This document shows, piece by piece, positions 1 through 7,017 of a DNA stretch of 13,196 nucleotides. The stretch lies in NCBI GenBank assembly GCA_040880365.1, contig JBBDIO010000243.1, positions 1-13,196 on the forward strand, in the 5' to 3' direction. Numbering within the stretch: the first letter of the stretch is position 1; the number at the start of each line of letters is the position of its first letter. This DNA is from JBBDIO01 sp040880365. Its GTDB lineage: Bacteria; Chloroflexota; Anaerolineae; Caldilineales; Caldilineaceae. Below the pieces are notes generated by a model that ran no database searches, had not been told where the DNA came from, and worked only from the letters and a program-made list of their open reading frames with translations. The translations under genes were made by a program, and so were the position numbers.

Positions 1-71
1 GGATCCTGGCCGTTTCGCGTAATAAAAATCGCGTCAATCGAACCTGCAACTACTGCCCAGCCGCGTCCCCT

Positions 72-1700
72 CTAATTCAACACGGGCGGGGGATCCATAG
101 CGGCACGCGCAGACCCGACATTGCGTTGTCGCCGCAGTTCCAGCAAATCATCCCACGCGACAATGCCACAGCGCGCGGCCCACGCTTCCCACAGCGCCTG
201 CAATTCTGCCACAATCTCCGGTTCTGCGGCGGCGCGATTGTGCAATTCGGTGCGGTCGGCTTCCACATCATAGAGTTCCCACGCATCGGGATATTTGCAC
301 ACCAGTTTCCACTTGCCCCGGCGCACAGCCTTGTTGCCTTCGTGTTCCCAATAGAGTACTTCGCGGGTAGGGGCCTGCCCCGCGAAAGTCGCCGCCAGGC
401 TGTAGCCCTCCAGCGGCTTCACCGCGCGTCCGGCATACTCGGTGGGATAATCCACCCCCGCCACATCGAGAAAGGTCGCCATCACATCGGGCAGTTGGCC
501 GGGCTGGTGACGCAGCTCGCCGCGCGCGGTAATGCCTGCGGGCCAATGCACAATAAAGGGTGTGGCAATGCCGCCTTCGTGCACCCAATGTTTGTAGAGC
601 CGAAAAGGCGTATTCGACACATTCGCCCAGGGCACACCGCAGCTCTGATAGGTCTCCTCGCCGCCGGGCATGACATCGGGACGATTGCCGTAGATCACGG
701 GACGCCCGTCGCGGGTGGTAGCCGTGCCCACCGGCTCCTGTTCCACTGCCCAATCGCGTGTGCTCGCGGTCAGTTCCTCGGCACAGCCACCGTTATCGGC
801 CAAAAAGATAATCAACGTATTTTCCAACTGTCCCGTCGCGTGCAGCGCATCGAGAATGCGCCCAATGCCCTGATCCATGCGGTCGATCTGCGCGGCATAG
901 ACCTCCATGCGCCGAGCCTGCCAGGGCTTGTGTTCTTCATCTTCCCACGCGGGCACCCGCGGATCACGCTCTGAAAGCGGCCAATCGGGCTGCACAATGC
1001 CCATATCGATCATACGGCGCAGGCGGTCGGCGCGCAGACGATCCCACCCGGCGTCGAAACGTCCGGCATAGCGCGCGATATCTTCTGCGTGCGCGTGCAA
1101 AGGCCAATGGGGCGCGGTATAGGCCACATATTGAAAGAAGGGCCGGTCGGCATGGTGCGTGTGGTGTTCTTCAATCTGGCGGATCGCCTCGTCGGAAATC
1201 ACATCGGTAAAGAAATAATCGTCGCCTTCGGGTTCCACCGGCGTATTGTTGCGGCGCAGGGTGCGCGGCTGGTAAAAACTGCCTGCGCCAATCAGCATCC
1301 CATAAAAATCATCGAACCCGCGCTGGCAGGGCCAATTGTGATCCGGGCCGGTGCGATAGTGGCGCGTCACATGCCACTTGCCCGCCATATAGGTGCGATA
1401 GCCGCCGGTTTTCAGAGCTTCGGCAATGGTCACACTCTCCGGGCTCAGATCGCCCAGATAGCCGTCGATGCCGTCATCGCCCACCATGTGGCCCACATCC
1501 GCCTGGTGCGGATGCAGCCCGGTCAATAATGAGGCGCGCGAAGGGCAGCAGCGCGCCGTATTATAGAATTGGGTATAGCGCAGACCGCCAGCCGCCAGCC
1601 GGTCCAGATTGGGCGTCTGGACTTCGCCGCCATAACAGCCAATGTCCGAATAGCCCATGTCATCGTTGAGAATCAGCAGAATATTGGGTTGTGAAGACAT
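72..1700 (-). CDS. Sulfatase (arylsulfatase-like, family S1), probably cytoplasmic
   Basis: This 542-residue protein is a type I (formylglycine) sulfatase, which hydrolyses a sulfate ester. The signature C-C-P-S-R starts at Cys51, the residue that would become formylglycine, and is followed by ASLLTG. Metal ligands expected for the family are visible: Asp13-Asp14 near the N-terminus and Asp302-Asn303 in LADNGG. Other active-site candidates are Lys108 and His110 (GKWH) and His198 (APHWP). A C-terminal region with GKWKLV and ELYDVEADRTE is typical of the family. No signal peptide precedes the first beta strand (PNILLILNDD), so it should act inside the cell, unlike many bacterial sulfatases. The ATG at 1698-1700 has only a weak Shine-Dalgarno. 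The dehydrogenase gene lies upstream on the same strand, 220 bases away, with REP hairpins between. The substrate is unknown; a sulfated sugar or polyol would fit the neighbour but is inference. No formylglycine-generating enzyme is in the window. Confidence 0.93.
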   Translation of the reverse strand: MSSQPNILLILNDDMGYSDIGCYGGEVQTPNLDRLAAGGLRYTQFYNTARCCPSRASLLTGLHPHQADVGHMVGDDGIDGYLGDLSPESVTIAEALKTGGYRTYMAGKWHVTRHYRTGPDHNWPCQRGFDDFYGMLIGAGSFYQPRTLRRNNTPVEPEGDDYFFTDVISDEAIRQIEEHHTHHADRPFFQYVAYTAPHWPLHAHAEDIARYAGRFDAGWDRLRADRLRRMIDMGIVQPDWPLSERDPRVPAWEDEEHKPWQARRMEVYAAQIDRMDQGIGRILDALHATGQLENTLIIFLADNGGCAEELTASTRDWAVEQEPVGTATTRDGRPVIYGNRPDVMPGGEETYQSCGVPWANVSNTPFRLYKHWVHEGGIATPFIVHWPAGITARGELRHQPGQLPDVMATFLDVAGVDYPTEYAGRAVKPLEGYSLAATFAGQAPTREVLYWEHEGNKAVRRGKWKLVCKYPDAWELYDVEADRTELHNRAAAEPEIVAELQALWEAWAARCGIVAWDDLLELRRQRNVGSARAAMDPPPVLN

Positions 1701-1799
1701 AATTGAAGTTTGGTTTCCCGTCTAATTGTTTACGCGGTTTCGCGCATGCATTTTTGCGAGTGTGCAGTCGCTATCGGGTAACGGCTACTCTGTAGCATA

Positions 1800-1866
1800 G
1801 TAGGTCACGCCTCCTGGCGTGACGCCTGCCGGTTGATGATTTGTCACGTCAGGAGACGTGACCTAC
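1800..1866. repeat. REP-like doublet: two inverted palindromic hairpins
   Basis: Two 24-bp arms (1800-1823 and 1843-1866) are inverted copies of each other with two differences. Each arm folds by itself into a perfect 8-bp stem: GTCACGCC/GGCGTGAC with loop TCCT (1804-1823), and GTCACGTC/GACGTGAC with loop AGGA (1843-1862). The two differences fall on paired positions and preserve pairing (C-G in one arm, T-A in the other). The element sits between two co-oriented genes and resembles a bacterial interspersed palindromic doublet. It could affect mRNA stability or termination. Confidence 0.8.
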
Positions 1867-1920
1867 GCCAGACGCACAATTCAAGTTAATCGCGCATCAC
1901 CGTTGGGCATCGTGGGGCGT

Positions 1921-2967
1921 TCAGGCGATCTGCGACCCCACGGCAATCTTGATCACCGCTTCATCGCCCAGATGATAGGTGCCGTTGAGCGCGTCAAACC
2001 CTTCGCCCACCCGCGCCAGCGGCAGCACATGGCTCACCATATCGCCATAGGGCAGCTCCTGATTTTCCAGAATCGCCATGCCGCGGATGAAATGTTCAAA
2101 GCGGCTGCCCCAGATGCCTTCGAGACGCAGATTGCGCCGCAAAAAGTGGCGGTGCGGGCTGACCCGAATTTCGCCAATATCCACAAAGTGGCCCACCTCC
2201 ACAAAAGTGCCATCCTGATGCACATATTCCAGACCTTCGGTGAACGCGGGCAGAAAACCGGCACACTCAAAGACCACATTGGCCCCTGCGCCGCGCGGTG
2301 TATGGCGCAGAACCTCTTTTTCGCGCTCCGCCGCATCGGAAAATTCGCCAATATCGATGGTTACATGCGCGCCCAGCCGTTTCGCCAGCTCCAGGCGCGG
2401 GGCAGGGCCACCGATGACAATAATCTGGGACGCGCCGCTGAATTTGGCGCAAATCAGCGTGACCAACCCAATCGCGCCCGAACCCTGGACGATGACCGTA
2501 TCGCCCAGCTGCACCCGTCCTCGCATCACCGCGTGGACGCCTACGGCAAAGGGTTCGGCCAATACCGCGACCTTGGCGGGCGTATCGGTCTTGATGAGAC
2601 AACTCTGGGGATCATCCAGATAGAGATAATCGGCAAAGCCGCCCGAAAAGGGTGAATCGACCGTGCGAAAACCATAGGTCACGCCCTGATTGCGCGGATG
2701 CACCACCACCCGATCGCCCTCGCGAATGGGGTTGCCCAGATAGTCAGTTATCGCACCTGCGCCCAACGCATCGATAATCCCCGTGACTTCGTGCCCCAGC
2801 AACACAGGTTCGGGCAACCCATTTTGCCAGTTGTGCAAATCCGTGCCACAGATGCCGGCAAGTTCCTGGCGTACCAATACGGTACCGGGCGCGGGATCGG
2901 GGACCTGCGCTTCGCGGATCTCGAATTCTTGTTCCTGCGCGACCACAATACGTCCTGTGCGGGCCAT
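1921..2967 (-). CDS. Zinc-type medium-chain alcohol/polyol dehydrogenase
   Basis: This 348-residue protein is a medium-chain dehydrogenase/reductase (sorbitol/threonine/alcohol dehydrogenase type), which oxidises an alcohol with NAD(P). The catalytic zinc site is visible: Cys40 in GICGTDLHNW, and His59-Glu60 in LLGHEVTG. Glu138 in LAEPFAVGVHAV sits at the position of the third ligand in sorbitol-dehydrogenase-like enzymes. The nucleotide-binding glycine motif is GSGAIG at 162-167. The four-cysteine structural zinc lobe usual around residues 90-110 is absent; that stretch (89-113) has no cysteine. The start is the ATG at 2965-2967, because a perfect AAGGAGG lies at 2977-2983, nine bases upstream. 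An in-frame TTG at 2988 would place that site inside the gene. A promoter (TTACCA, 17 bases, TATAAT) precedes it. The true substrate cannot be told from sequence. Confidence 0.9.
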   Translation of the reverse strand: MARTGRIVVAQEQEFEIREAQVPDPAPGTVLVRQELAGICGTDLHNWQNGLPEPVLLGHEVTGIIDALGAGAITDYLGNPIREGDRVVVHPRNQGVTYGFRTVDSPFSGGFADYLYLDDPQSCLIKTDTPAKVAVLAEPFAVGVHAVMRGRVQLGDTVIVQGSGAIGLVTLICAKFSGASQIIVIGGPAPRLELAKRLGAHVTIDIGEFSDAAEREKEVLRHTPRGAGANVVFECAGFLPAFTEGLEYVHQDGTFVEVGHFVDIGEIRVSPHRHFLRRNLRLEGIWGSRFEHFIRGMAILENQELPYGDMVSHVLPLARVGEGFDALNGTYHLGDEAVIKIAVGSQIA

Positions 2968-3031
2968 TGCTTGATGCCTCCTTGACAAATTTGATTTTGG
3001 GTTCCTGGAATGGAGAGGAGTTGGTCCCCCT

Positions 3032-3060
3032 ATTATAAATGGGGAAGCGCGAAATGGTAA
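3032..3060 (-). promoter_or_regulatory. Sigma70-type promoter of the dehydrogenase gene
   Basis: On the minus strand, a perfect TATAAT (3037-3032) lies 17 bases downstream of TTACCA (3060-3055, 4 of 6 to consensus). The predicted start near 3025 gives a leader of about 58 bases containing the strong Shine-Dalgarno at 2977-2983. Confidence 0.6.
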
Positions 3061-3133
3061 TCGGCGTTTTGTTGGCAGTGTTTGGTATGGCTATCTACCC
3101 CCAGGCCCACCCGTTCCAAAGGGCCACCCGACA

Positions 3134-3162
3134 TTGACGCCTGAGCCGCCAGGCCATAAGAT
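3134..3162 (+). promoter_or_regulatory. Sigma70-type promoter of queG, predicting a leaderless mRNA
   Basis: TTGACG (3134-3139) and TAAGAT (3157-3162) are separated by exactly 17 bases. Seven bases beyond the -10 box is position 3169, the A of the queG ATG. No Shine-Dalgarno is visible before that ATG, which agrees with a leaderless transcript. Confidence 0.5.
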
Positions 3163-3168
3163 AGCCCT

Positions 3169-4512
3169 ATGAATTCTGTGACACCGCTGGCGCAACGCAT
3201 CAAGACCGAAGCCCGCCGCCTGGGGTTCGACCTCTGCCGCATCACCCCGGTGACGGCGGCCCCCCACGCCGACTTCTTTGCCGCGTGGCTGGCACAAGGC
3301 TATAGCGGCGAAATGGCCTATCTGGCGCGCAATGTGGAAAAACGCCGCCAGCCCGCCCTGCTCGCCGAAAAAGGCCCGCCCTTTGCCTCCATGCTTGTGC
3401 TGGGCGTAGACTATTATCAGTTCGCGCTGCCCGCCAACCTGCGCACAGACCCCAGCCGTGGTCTGATTGCGTCCTATGCCTGGGGCGAAGACTATCACGA
3501 GCTGATCCGACCCCAGCTCTATGCGCTGGATGCATTCATCTGTGCACAGACAGGACGCACCACGCCGGGCAAATGTCTGGTGGATACCGGCCCCGTTTTG
3601 GAACGCGATTGGGCACAGCGCGCCGGGCTGGGTTTCACCGGCAAAAACTGTTGTACGATTGTACCGGGTATGGGGAGTTGGATTTTTCTCGCCGTCATCC
3701 TGGTGCCCGAACAGCTGGAAAGCGATCCGCCGCCCACACCCCACAGCCCCGCCGCGCCGACTATCACACCCCCCGCGCAGATAACTGTGCAGATGACGCT
3801 GGAGGGGCTGCCCCCGCGCGCGCCGCTAGGGAGTTGGGAAATTCAGCTGGAGCCGGATGCGCCCGCCGCGACCCACACCGGCACACGCACCGGCACTTGT
3901 GGCACATGCAGCCGCTGCCTCACAGCGTGTCCCACCGATGCATTTGTGGGACCGTTTCATCTGGATGCCCAGCGTTGCATTTCCTATTGGACCATCGAAG
4001 CCCGCAGCCCTGTGCCGCGCGCCTTGCGTGCCCAGTTCGGCAACCGGATATTCGGGTGTGATATCTGTCAGGAAGTATGCCCCTGGAACAGTCGCCTGCC
4101 CCACCGCCAACCCAGCCTGCCCGGTCTGCGCGCCTACCACGACCGTATCGCCATCCCTTTGCTCGAAGGCTTTGATCCCGCCACCCCCTATTGGCGCGAC
4201 CCCGACGCGTTCAATGCCCGTTTCCGGCGTTCGCCCATCCGCCGGGCCAAACGCGCCGGCATGGTGCGCAATGTCTGCATTGCCCTGGGCAACTGGGGTG
4301 ATCCCGTCGCGGTGCCCGCGCTGATCCAGACCCTGGAAGACACGGAGCCACTGGCGCGCGGCCATGCGGCCTGGGCTTTGGGGCAGATTCTGCGCCGCCA
4401 CCCCCTCGAAAACGTGCGCGCCGCGCTGCAAGAGGCCACCGTCCGCGAATCCGTGAGCTGGGTAGAAGAAGACCTACGGCTGGCACAATCTCCCAACACG
4501 CAATCCCCATAA
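3169..4512 (+). CDS. queG: Epoxyqueuosine reductase QueG
   Basis: QueG reduces epoxyqueuosine in tRNA to queuosine, using cobalamin and two [4Fe-4S] clusters, in the cytoplasm. The 447-residue product shows the family's N-terminal cobalamin domain with LVDTGPVLERDWA (138-150), whose Asp139 matches the catalytic acid. Ferredoxin-like cysteines follow: C244, C247, C250 and C254 (CGTCSRCLTACP), then C270, C297, C300 and C304 (GCDICQEVCPWN). A HEAT-like segment is at about 366-425 (GNWGDPVAVPALIQTLEDTE). Known QueG proteins are mostly about 350-390 residues. The excess comes largely from a Pro/Thr-rich insert at about 186-222, just before the cluster domain. The chosen ATG gives the expected family N-terminus (LAQRIKTEARRLGFDLCRI) and sits at a predicted transcription start. 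No other queuosine gene is in the window. Confidence 0.95.
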   Translation: MNSVTPLAQRIKTEARRLGFDLCRITPVTAAPHADFFAAWLAQGYSGEMAYLARNVEKRRQPALLAEKGPPFASMLVLGVDYYQFALPANLRTDPSRGLIASYAWGEDYHELIRPQLYALDAFICAQTGRTTPGKCLVDTGPVLERDWAQRAGLGFTGKNCCTIVPGMGSWIFLAVILVPEQLESDPPPTPHSPAAPTITPPAQITVQMTLEGLPPRAPLGSWEIQLEPDAPAATHTGTRTGTCGTCSRCLTACPTDAFVGPFHLDAQRCISYWTIEARSPVPRALRAQFGNRIFGCDICQEVCPWNSRLPHRQPSLPGLRAYHDRIAIPLLEGFDPATPYWRDPDAFNARFRRSPIRRAKRAGMVRNVCIALGNWGDPVAVPALIQTLEDTEPLARGHAAWALGQILRRHPLENVRAALQEATVRESVSWVEEDLRLAQSPNTQSP

Positions 4513-4515
4513 CAA

Positions 4516-4546
4516 ATTAGTCCAGAGTCAATTGCTCTGGACTAAT
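4516..4546. terminator. Perfect 12-bp hairpin between convergent queG and ricT
   Basis: ATTAGTCCAGAG (4516-4527) pairs perfectly with CTCTGGACTAAT (4535-4546) around a 7-base loop. It starts 4 bases after the queG stop and lies 23 bases beyond the ricT stop. There is no clean T-run on the plus strand. On the minus strand the stem is followed by TTGTTATG. It is probably a shared terminator or 3'-end stabiliser. Confidence 0.6.
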
Positions 4547-4568
4547 CACTGTCATCTGTAACTGAGGG

Positions 4569-5663
4569 CTAATCCACCGTGTCCGGTTTGCCTGTGCCCG
4601 ACGAACGTCGGCGGCGGCGGCGGCGTTTTTTGCTGCTGTCGCCGCCATCGTCGCCCGCGCGGGTGTCATCCTGGGGCGGGCGATTTTCCGCGCCGGCTGC
4701 GCGGCGTCCCCCTCTTTGTTCACTGCCCCGTTGCTCGCTGCCTCTTTGCTCACCGGCTTTTTGTTCGTCGCGCGCCTGGCGCACACGCGCATTGTCCTCT
4801 TCGGCGCTGGCGCGACGTTTCACAGTACAGCCGCCACAAGTGCCACAACTGCCGCCCGCGCTCTTGCTGGTCACCAGATCGGCGATGGTGAATTCGGTGA
4901 GCACACCGCTTTCGAGCATCACAGTGACACTCTCTTTGAGCGGATGCAAATGGCGCACACGACCACCCCCCTGCGGTGTCACCACTTCCGCCCCCAGCTT
5001 GGGCATTTTCTTGTTCTGCTCTTTATAGTGAGCATCTTCATAGGAAAGACAGCACAGCAAACGGCCACAAACCCCGCTGATTTCTTCGGGGTTCAAGGGC
5101 AGTTGCTGATTCTTTGCCATGCGAATGCTCACCGGGGTAAACTCGCGCAGCCAACTGGTACAGCAGAGTTGGCGTCCACACTTGCCCACGCCGTCGAGCA
5201 GCTTGGCCTCGTCGCGCACCCCAATCTGGCGCATCTCGATGCGTGTGCGGAAGATGCGCGCCAAATCGCGCACCAGATTGCGAAAATCTACCCGATCTTC
5301 GGAAGAAAAGTAGATCAACAGCTTGCCGCCATCGAAATTATATTCACAGCGCACCATCTTGATATCCAGATGGCTTTCACGTGCTTTGGCGCGGCAGATG
5401 GTGAGCGCTTCCTGCTCTTTGTGTTCCCACAGGTCTTTCTGCACCAGATCCCAGGACGTGGCGCGCCGCACCACGCTTTTCATTTCGCCCACGACTTCCG
5501 TTTCGTTGATGGCGTGGGGGGGCAAAACGATCTGTGCGACTTCCTGCCCTTTGCTCGTATCGACGATAACAAACTCATTCGCACCCAGATCCAGCATTGC
5601 GCCGGGGCTGAAGTGATAGAGCTTGGTGACCGGTTTGAACTGAATGCCTACAACAACCGGCAT
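4569..5663 (-). CDS. ricT: PSP1-domain protein RicT (YaaT homologue) with extended C-terminus
   Basis: The 364-residue product belongs to the PSP1/YaaT family. In Bacillus subtilis RicT forms the iron-sulfur RicA-RicF-RicT complex, which promotes RNase Y-dependent mRNA maturation. The PSP1 core spans about residues 1-265. The hallmark cysteines are present: C162, C167, C168 (GKCGRQLCC) and C199, C204, C205 (GVCGRLLCC). Beyond the core are an extra triad C273-x2-C276-x2-C279 (CGTCGGC), three tandem EQRG(S/G) units at 305-319, and a basic run of two Lys and seven Arg at 345-353. This tail is not part of the usual family core. The start is firm: AAAGGAGG lies four bases before the ATG at 5661-5663. 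holB lies 86 bases upstream on the same strand, the same order as in B. subtilis, so the two are likely co-transcribed. RicA and RicF are not in the window. Confidence 0.9.
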   Translation of the reverse strand: MPVVVGIQFKPVTKLYHFSPGAMLDLGANEFVIVDTSKGQEVAQIVLPPHAINETEVVGEMKSVVRRATSWDLVQKDLWEHKEQEALTICRAKARESHLDIKMVRCEYNFDGGKLLIYFSSEDRVDFRNLVRDLARIFRTRIEMRQIGVRDEAKLLDGVGKCGRQLCCTSWLREFTPVSIRMAKNQQLPLNPEEISGVCGRLLCCLSYEDAHYKEQNKKMPKLGAEVVTPQGGGRVRHLHPLKESVTVMLESGVLTEFTIADLVTSKSAGGSCGTCGGCTVKRRASAEEDNARVRQARDEQKAGEQRGSEQRGSEQRGGRRAAGAENRPPQDDTRAGDDGGDSSKKRRRRRRRSSGTGKPDTVD

Positions 5664-5749
5664 ATTGCCTCCTTTGGCAAAACACTGTATAGAGACTCAC
5701 CTGTGCCACAGCATGGATCAGCCGCAGCACGGGCCAGCCGTAAAAGTTA

Positions 5750-6850
5750 TTACGAAGAATCGGGGACATGGGGCAGACGCAGGGCCAACACGTCCAGCGC
5801 CAGCCGCGTGTTGACGGTATGGTGCAAATAGCGTTCTACCCGCTGAATGGTTTGCAGATAGGCCCGAATGTCGGCCTGGGCCACAGACTCGGCATAGACG
5901 GCGATCCGCGCCTGCTGGTCGATGTTGTTGCAGGCATCGCCACACCCCGATTGATATAACAGTATATCACGCCACCAATTGACCCAAAGCTCCAACATGC
6001 CAAAGAGGTGATCGCTGTTGCGATTGCTTGCCGCTTTTTCGGCCCAATCCAGCCGTTGGGCATTGCCCGCCGCCGTCAAGCGCCAGAGCAGCTCCAATTG
6101 TTCCAGGCGCGTGTTGTCGGCGGCGGCGGTCAACTGATTCGCCGCCCAGCCCATGCGCCCATTGGCCAGCCGCGCCAACAGATCGGCCCGCGCCGGTTCC
6201 ACGCCGTGTTGTTCCACCAACGCCCGCTGAATCTGTTCGCGCGCGGTGGGGCGCAATTCCAATGCCTGACACCGGCTCACGATGGTGGGCAACAACTGTT
6301 GCCGATCCACCGCTGTGAGACAGAGGATCACATTGGGCGGCGGTTCTTCCAGCGTTTTGAGCAACTTATTGGCAAAAGCAGGGTTGGCGCGGTGCGCATC
6401 CTGGATCAGAAAGACCTTGTACTGGGCCTCTACCGGATGCAAGGCGGCATCATGCACAATCTCATTCGCCGCTTCGGCACGTAACAGACCGTTTACCCGA
6501 TCCACTGCGCCATCCTTGTCGGTGGGCTGAATCAGGCGAAAATCAGGATGAATGCCGCGCGCCATCAGCGTGCATGCCCGACACGTGCCACAGGGCCGCG
6601 TGGCGGGTGCATTGCACAAAATGGCCTGGGCAAAAAGATGCGCCAGCGTACTTTTGCCCACATGCGCAGGCCCCAGCAAGAGATAGGCATGGCGCAGGCT
6701 AGAGTTGCGGGCGCGCGGCGCATCTGCTGCAGGCCCAATCACAGTAGCCGTCAATTGATCCAGAAAACGCACAGCCCATTCGTGGCCCACAATAGGCCAG
6801 GCCGGGAGGTCTTTTGGATTTAGGGCATGGGGTGTAACCAGACTTACCAT
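5750..6850 (-). CDS. holB: DNA polymerase III subunit delta'
   Basis: This is a clamp-loader subunit that works with delta and tau/gamma to load the beta clamp at replication forks. The 366-residue AAA+ protein shows a Walker A motif GPAHVGKST (60-68), a zinc-binding cluster with C79, C87, C90 and C93 (CGTCRAC), and a Walker B-like FLIQDAH (147-153). It also has the NKLLKTLEEPPPN motif (161-173) and the sensor TIVSRC (189-194). Many delta' proteins have a degenerate P-loop; this one is intact, so a gamma/tau-like ATPase property cannot be excluded. However, the length and pairing with ricT favour delta'. There is no Shine-Dalgarno before the ATG at 6848-6850. A promoter -10 box ends only 9 bases upstream, so the mRNA is probably leaderless or nearly so. 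Confidence 0.9.
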   Translation of the reverse strand: MVSLVTPHALNPKDLPAWPIVGHEWAVRFLDQLTATVIGPAADAPRARNSSLRHAYLLLGPAHVGKSTLAHLFAQAILCNAPATRPCGTCRACTLMARGIHPDFRLIQPTDKDGAVDRVNGLLRAEAANEIVHDAALHPVEAQYKVFLIQDAHRANPAFANKLLKTLEEPPPNVILCLTAVDRQQLLPTIVSRCQALELRPTAREQIQRALVEQHGVEPARADLLARLANGRMGWAANQLTAAADNTRLEQLELLWRLTAAGNAQRLDWAEKAASNRNSDHLFGMLELWVNWWRDILLYQSGCGDACNNIDQQARIAVYAESVAQADIRAYLQTIQRVERYLHHTVNTRLALDVLALRLPHVPDSS

Positions 6851-6859
6851 ATAGACCGG

Positions 6860-6889
6860 ATTGTATCACGCCCACAACTCGCCTAACAA
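6860..6889 (-). promoter_or_regulatory. Extended -10 promoter of holB-ricT
   Basis: On the minus strand, TGATACAAT (6868-6860) is an extended -10 box, with TTGTTA (6889-6884) 18 bases upstream of its hexamer. The start is expected within about 0-5 bases of the holB ATG (6850), and no ribosome binding site lies between. Confidence 0.55.
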
Positions 6890-6977
6890 ATGATCGTAAA
6901 GTGGGCCGCGCCCCAAAGTGCCGCGGCGCAAAGGCCAAACCAGGCCAACTCGACAGATACCTTCCCCCTCGCACCTG

Positions 6978-6986
6978 TGCTATAAT
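6978..6986 (+). promoter_or_regulatory. Extended -10 promoter of the solute-binding lipoprotein gene
   Basis: TGCTATAAT (6978-6986) is a perfect extended -10 element. No good -35 box lies 16-18 bases upstream, as is common for TGN promoters. The predicted start near 6993 gives a 25-base leader with CAGGAA at 7005-7010 before the ATG at 7018. Confidence 0.65.
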
Positions 6987-7017
6987 CGCGGCGAATGTAA
7001 CCACCAGGAAATGACAG

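Noticed and set aside
1..71. GGATCC at the left edge and 71 bases after the sulfatase stop
   Set aside because: A BamHI site at the edge may be chance; no terminator, gene or vector signature is visible in this short stretch.
4716..5831. Long open frame on the plus strand opposite ricT (and similar long frames opposite the sulfatase, nusG and the dehydrogenase)
   Set aside because: These are antisense shadows of well-recognised genes, a usual effect of high GC; their translations show no domain.
6995..7000. Minimal ATG-TAA ORF just after the lipoprotein promoter
   Set aside because: It has no ribosome binding site within the very short leader and probably lies at or next to the transcription start.
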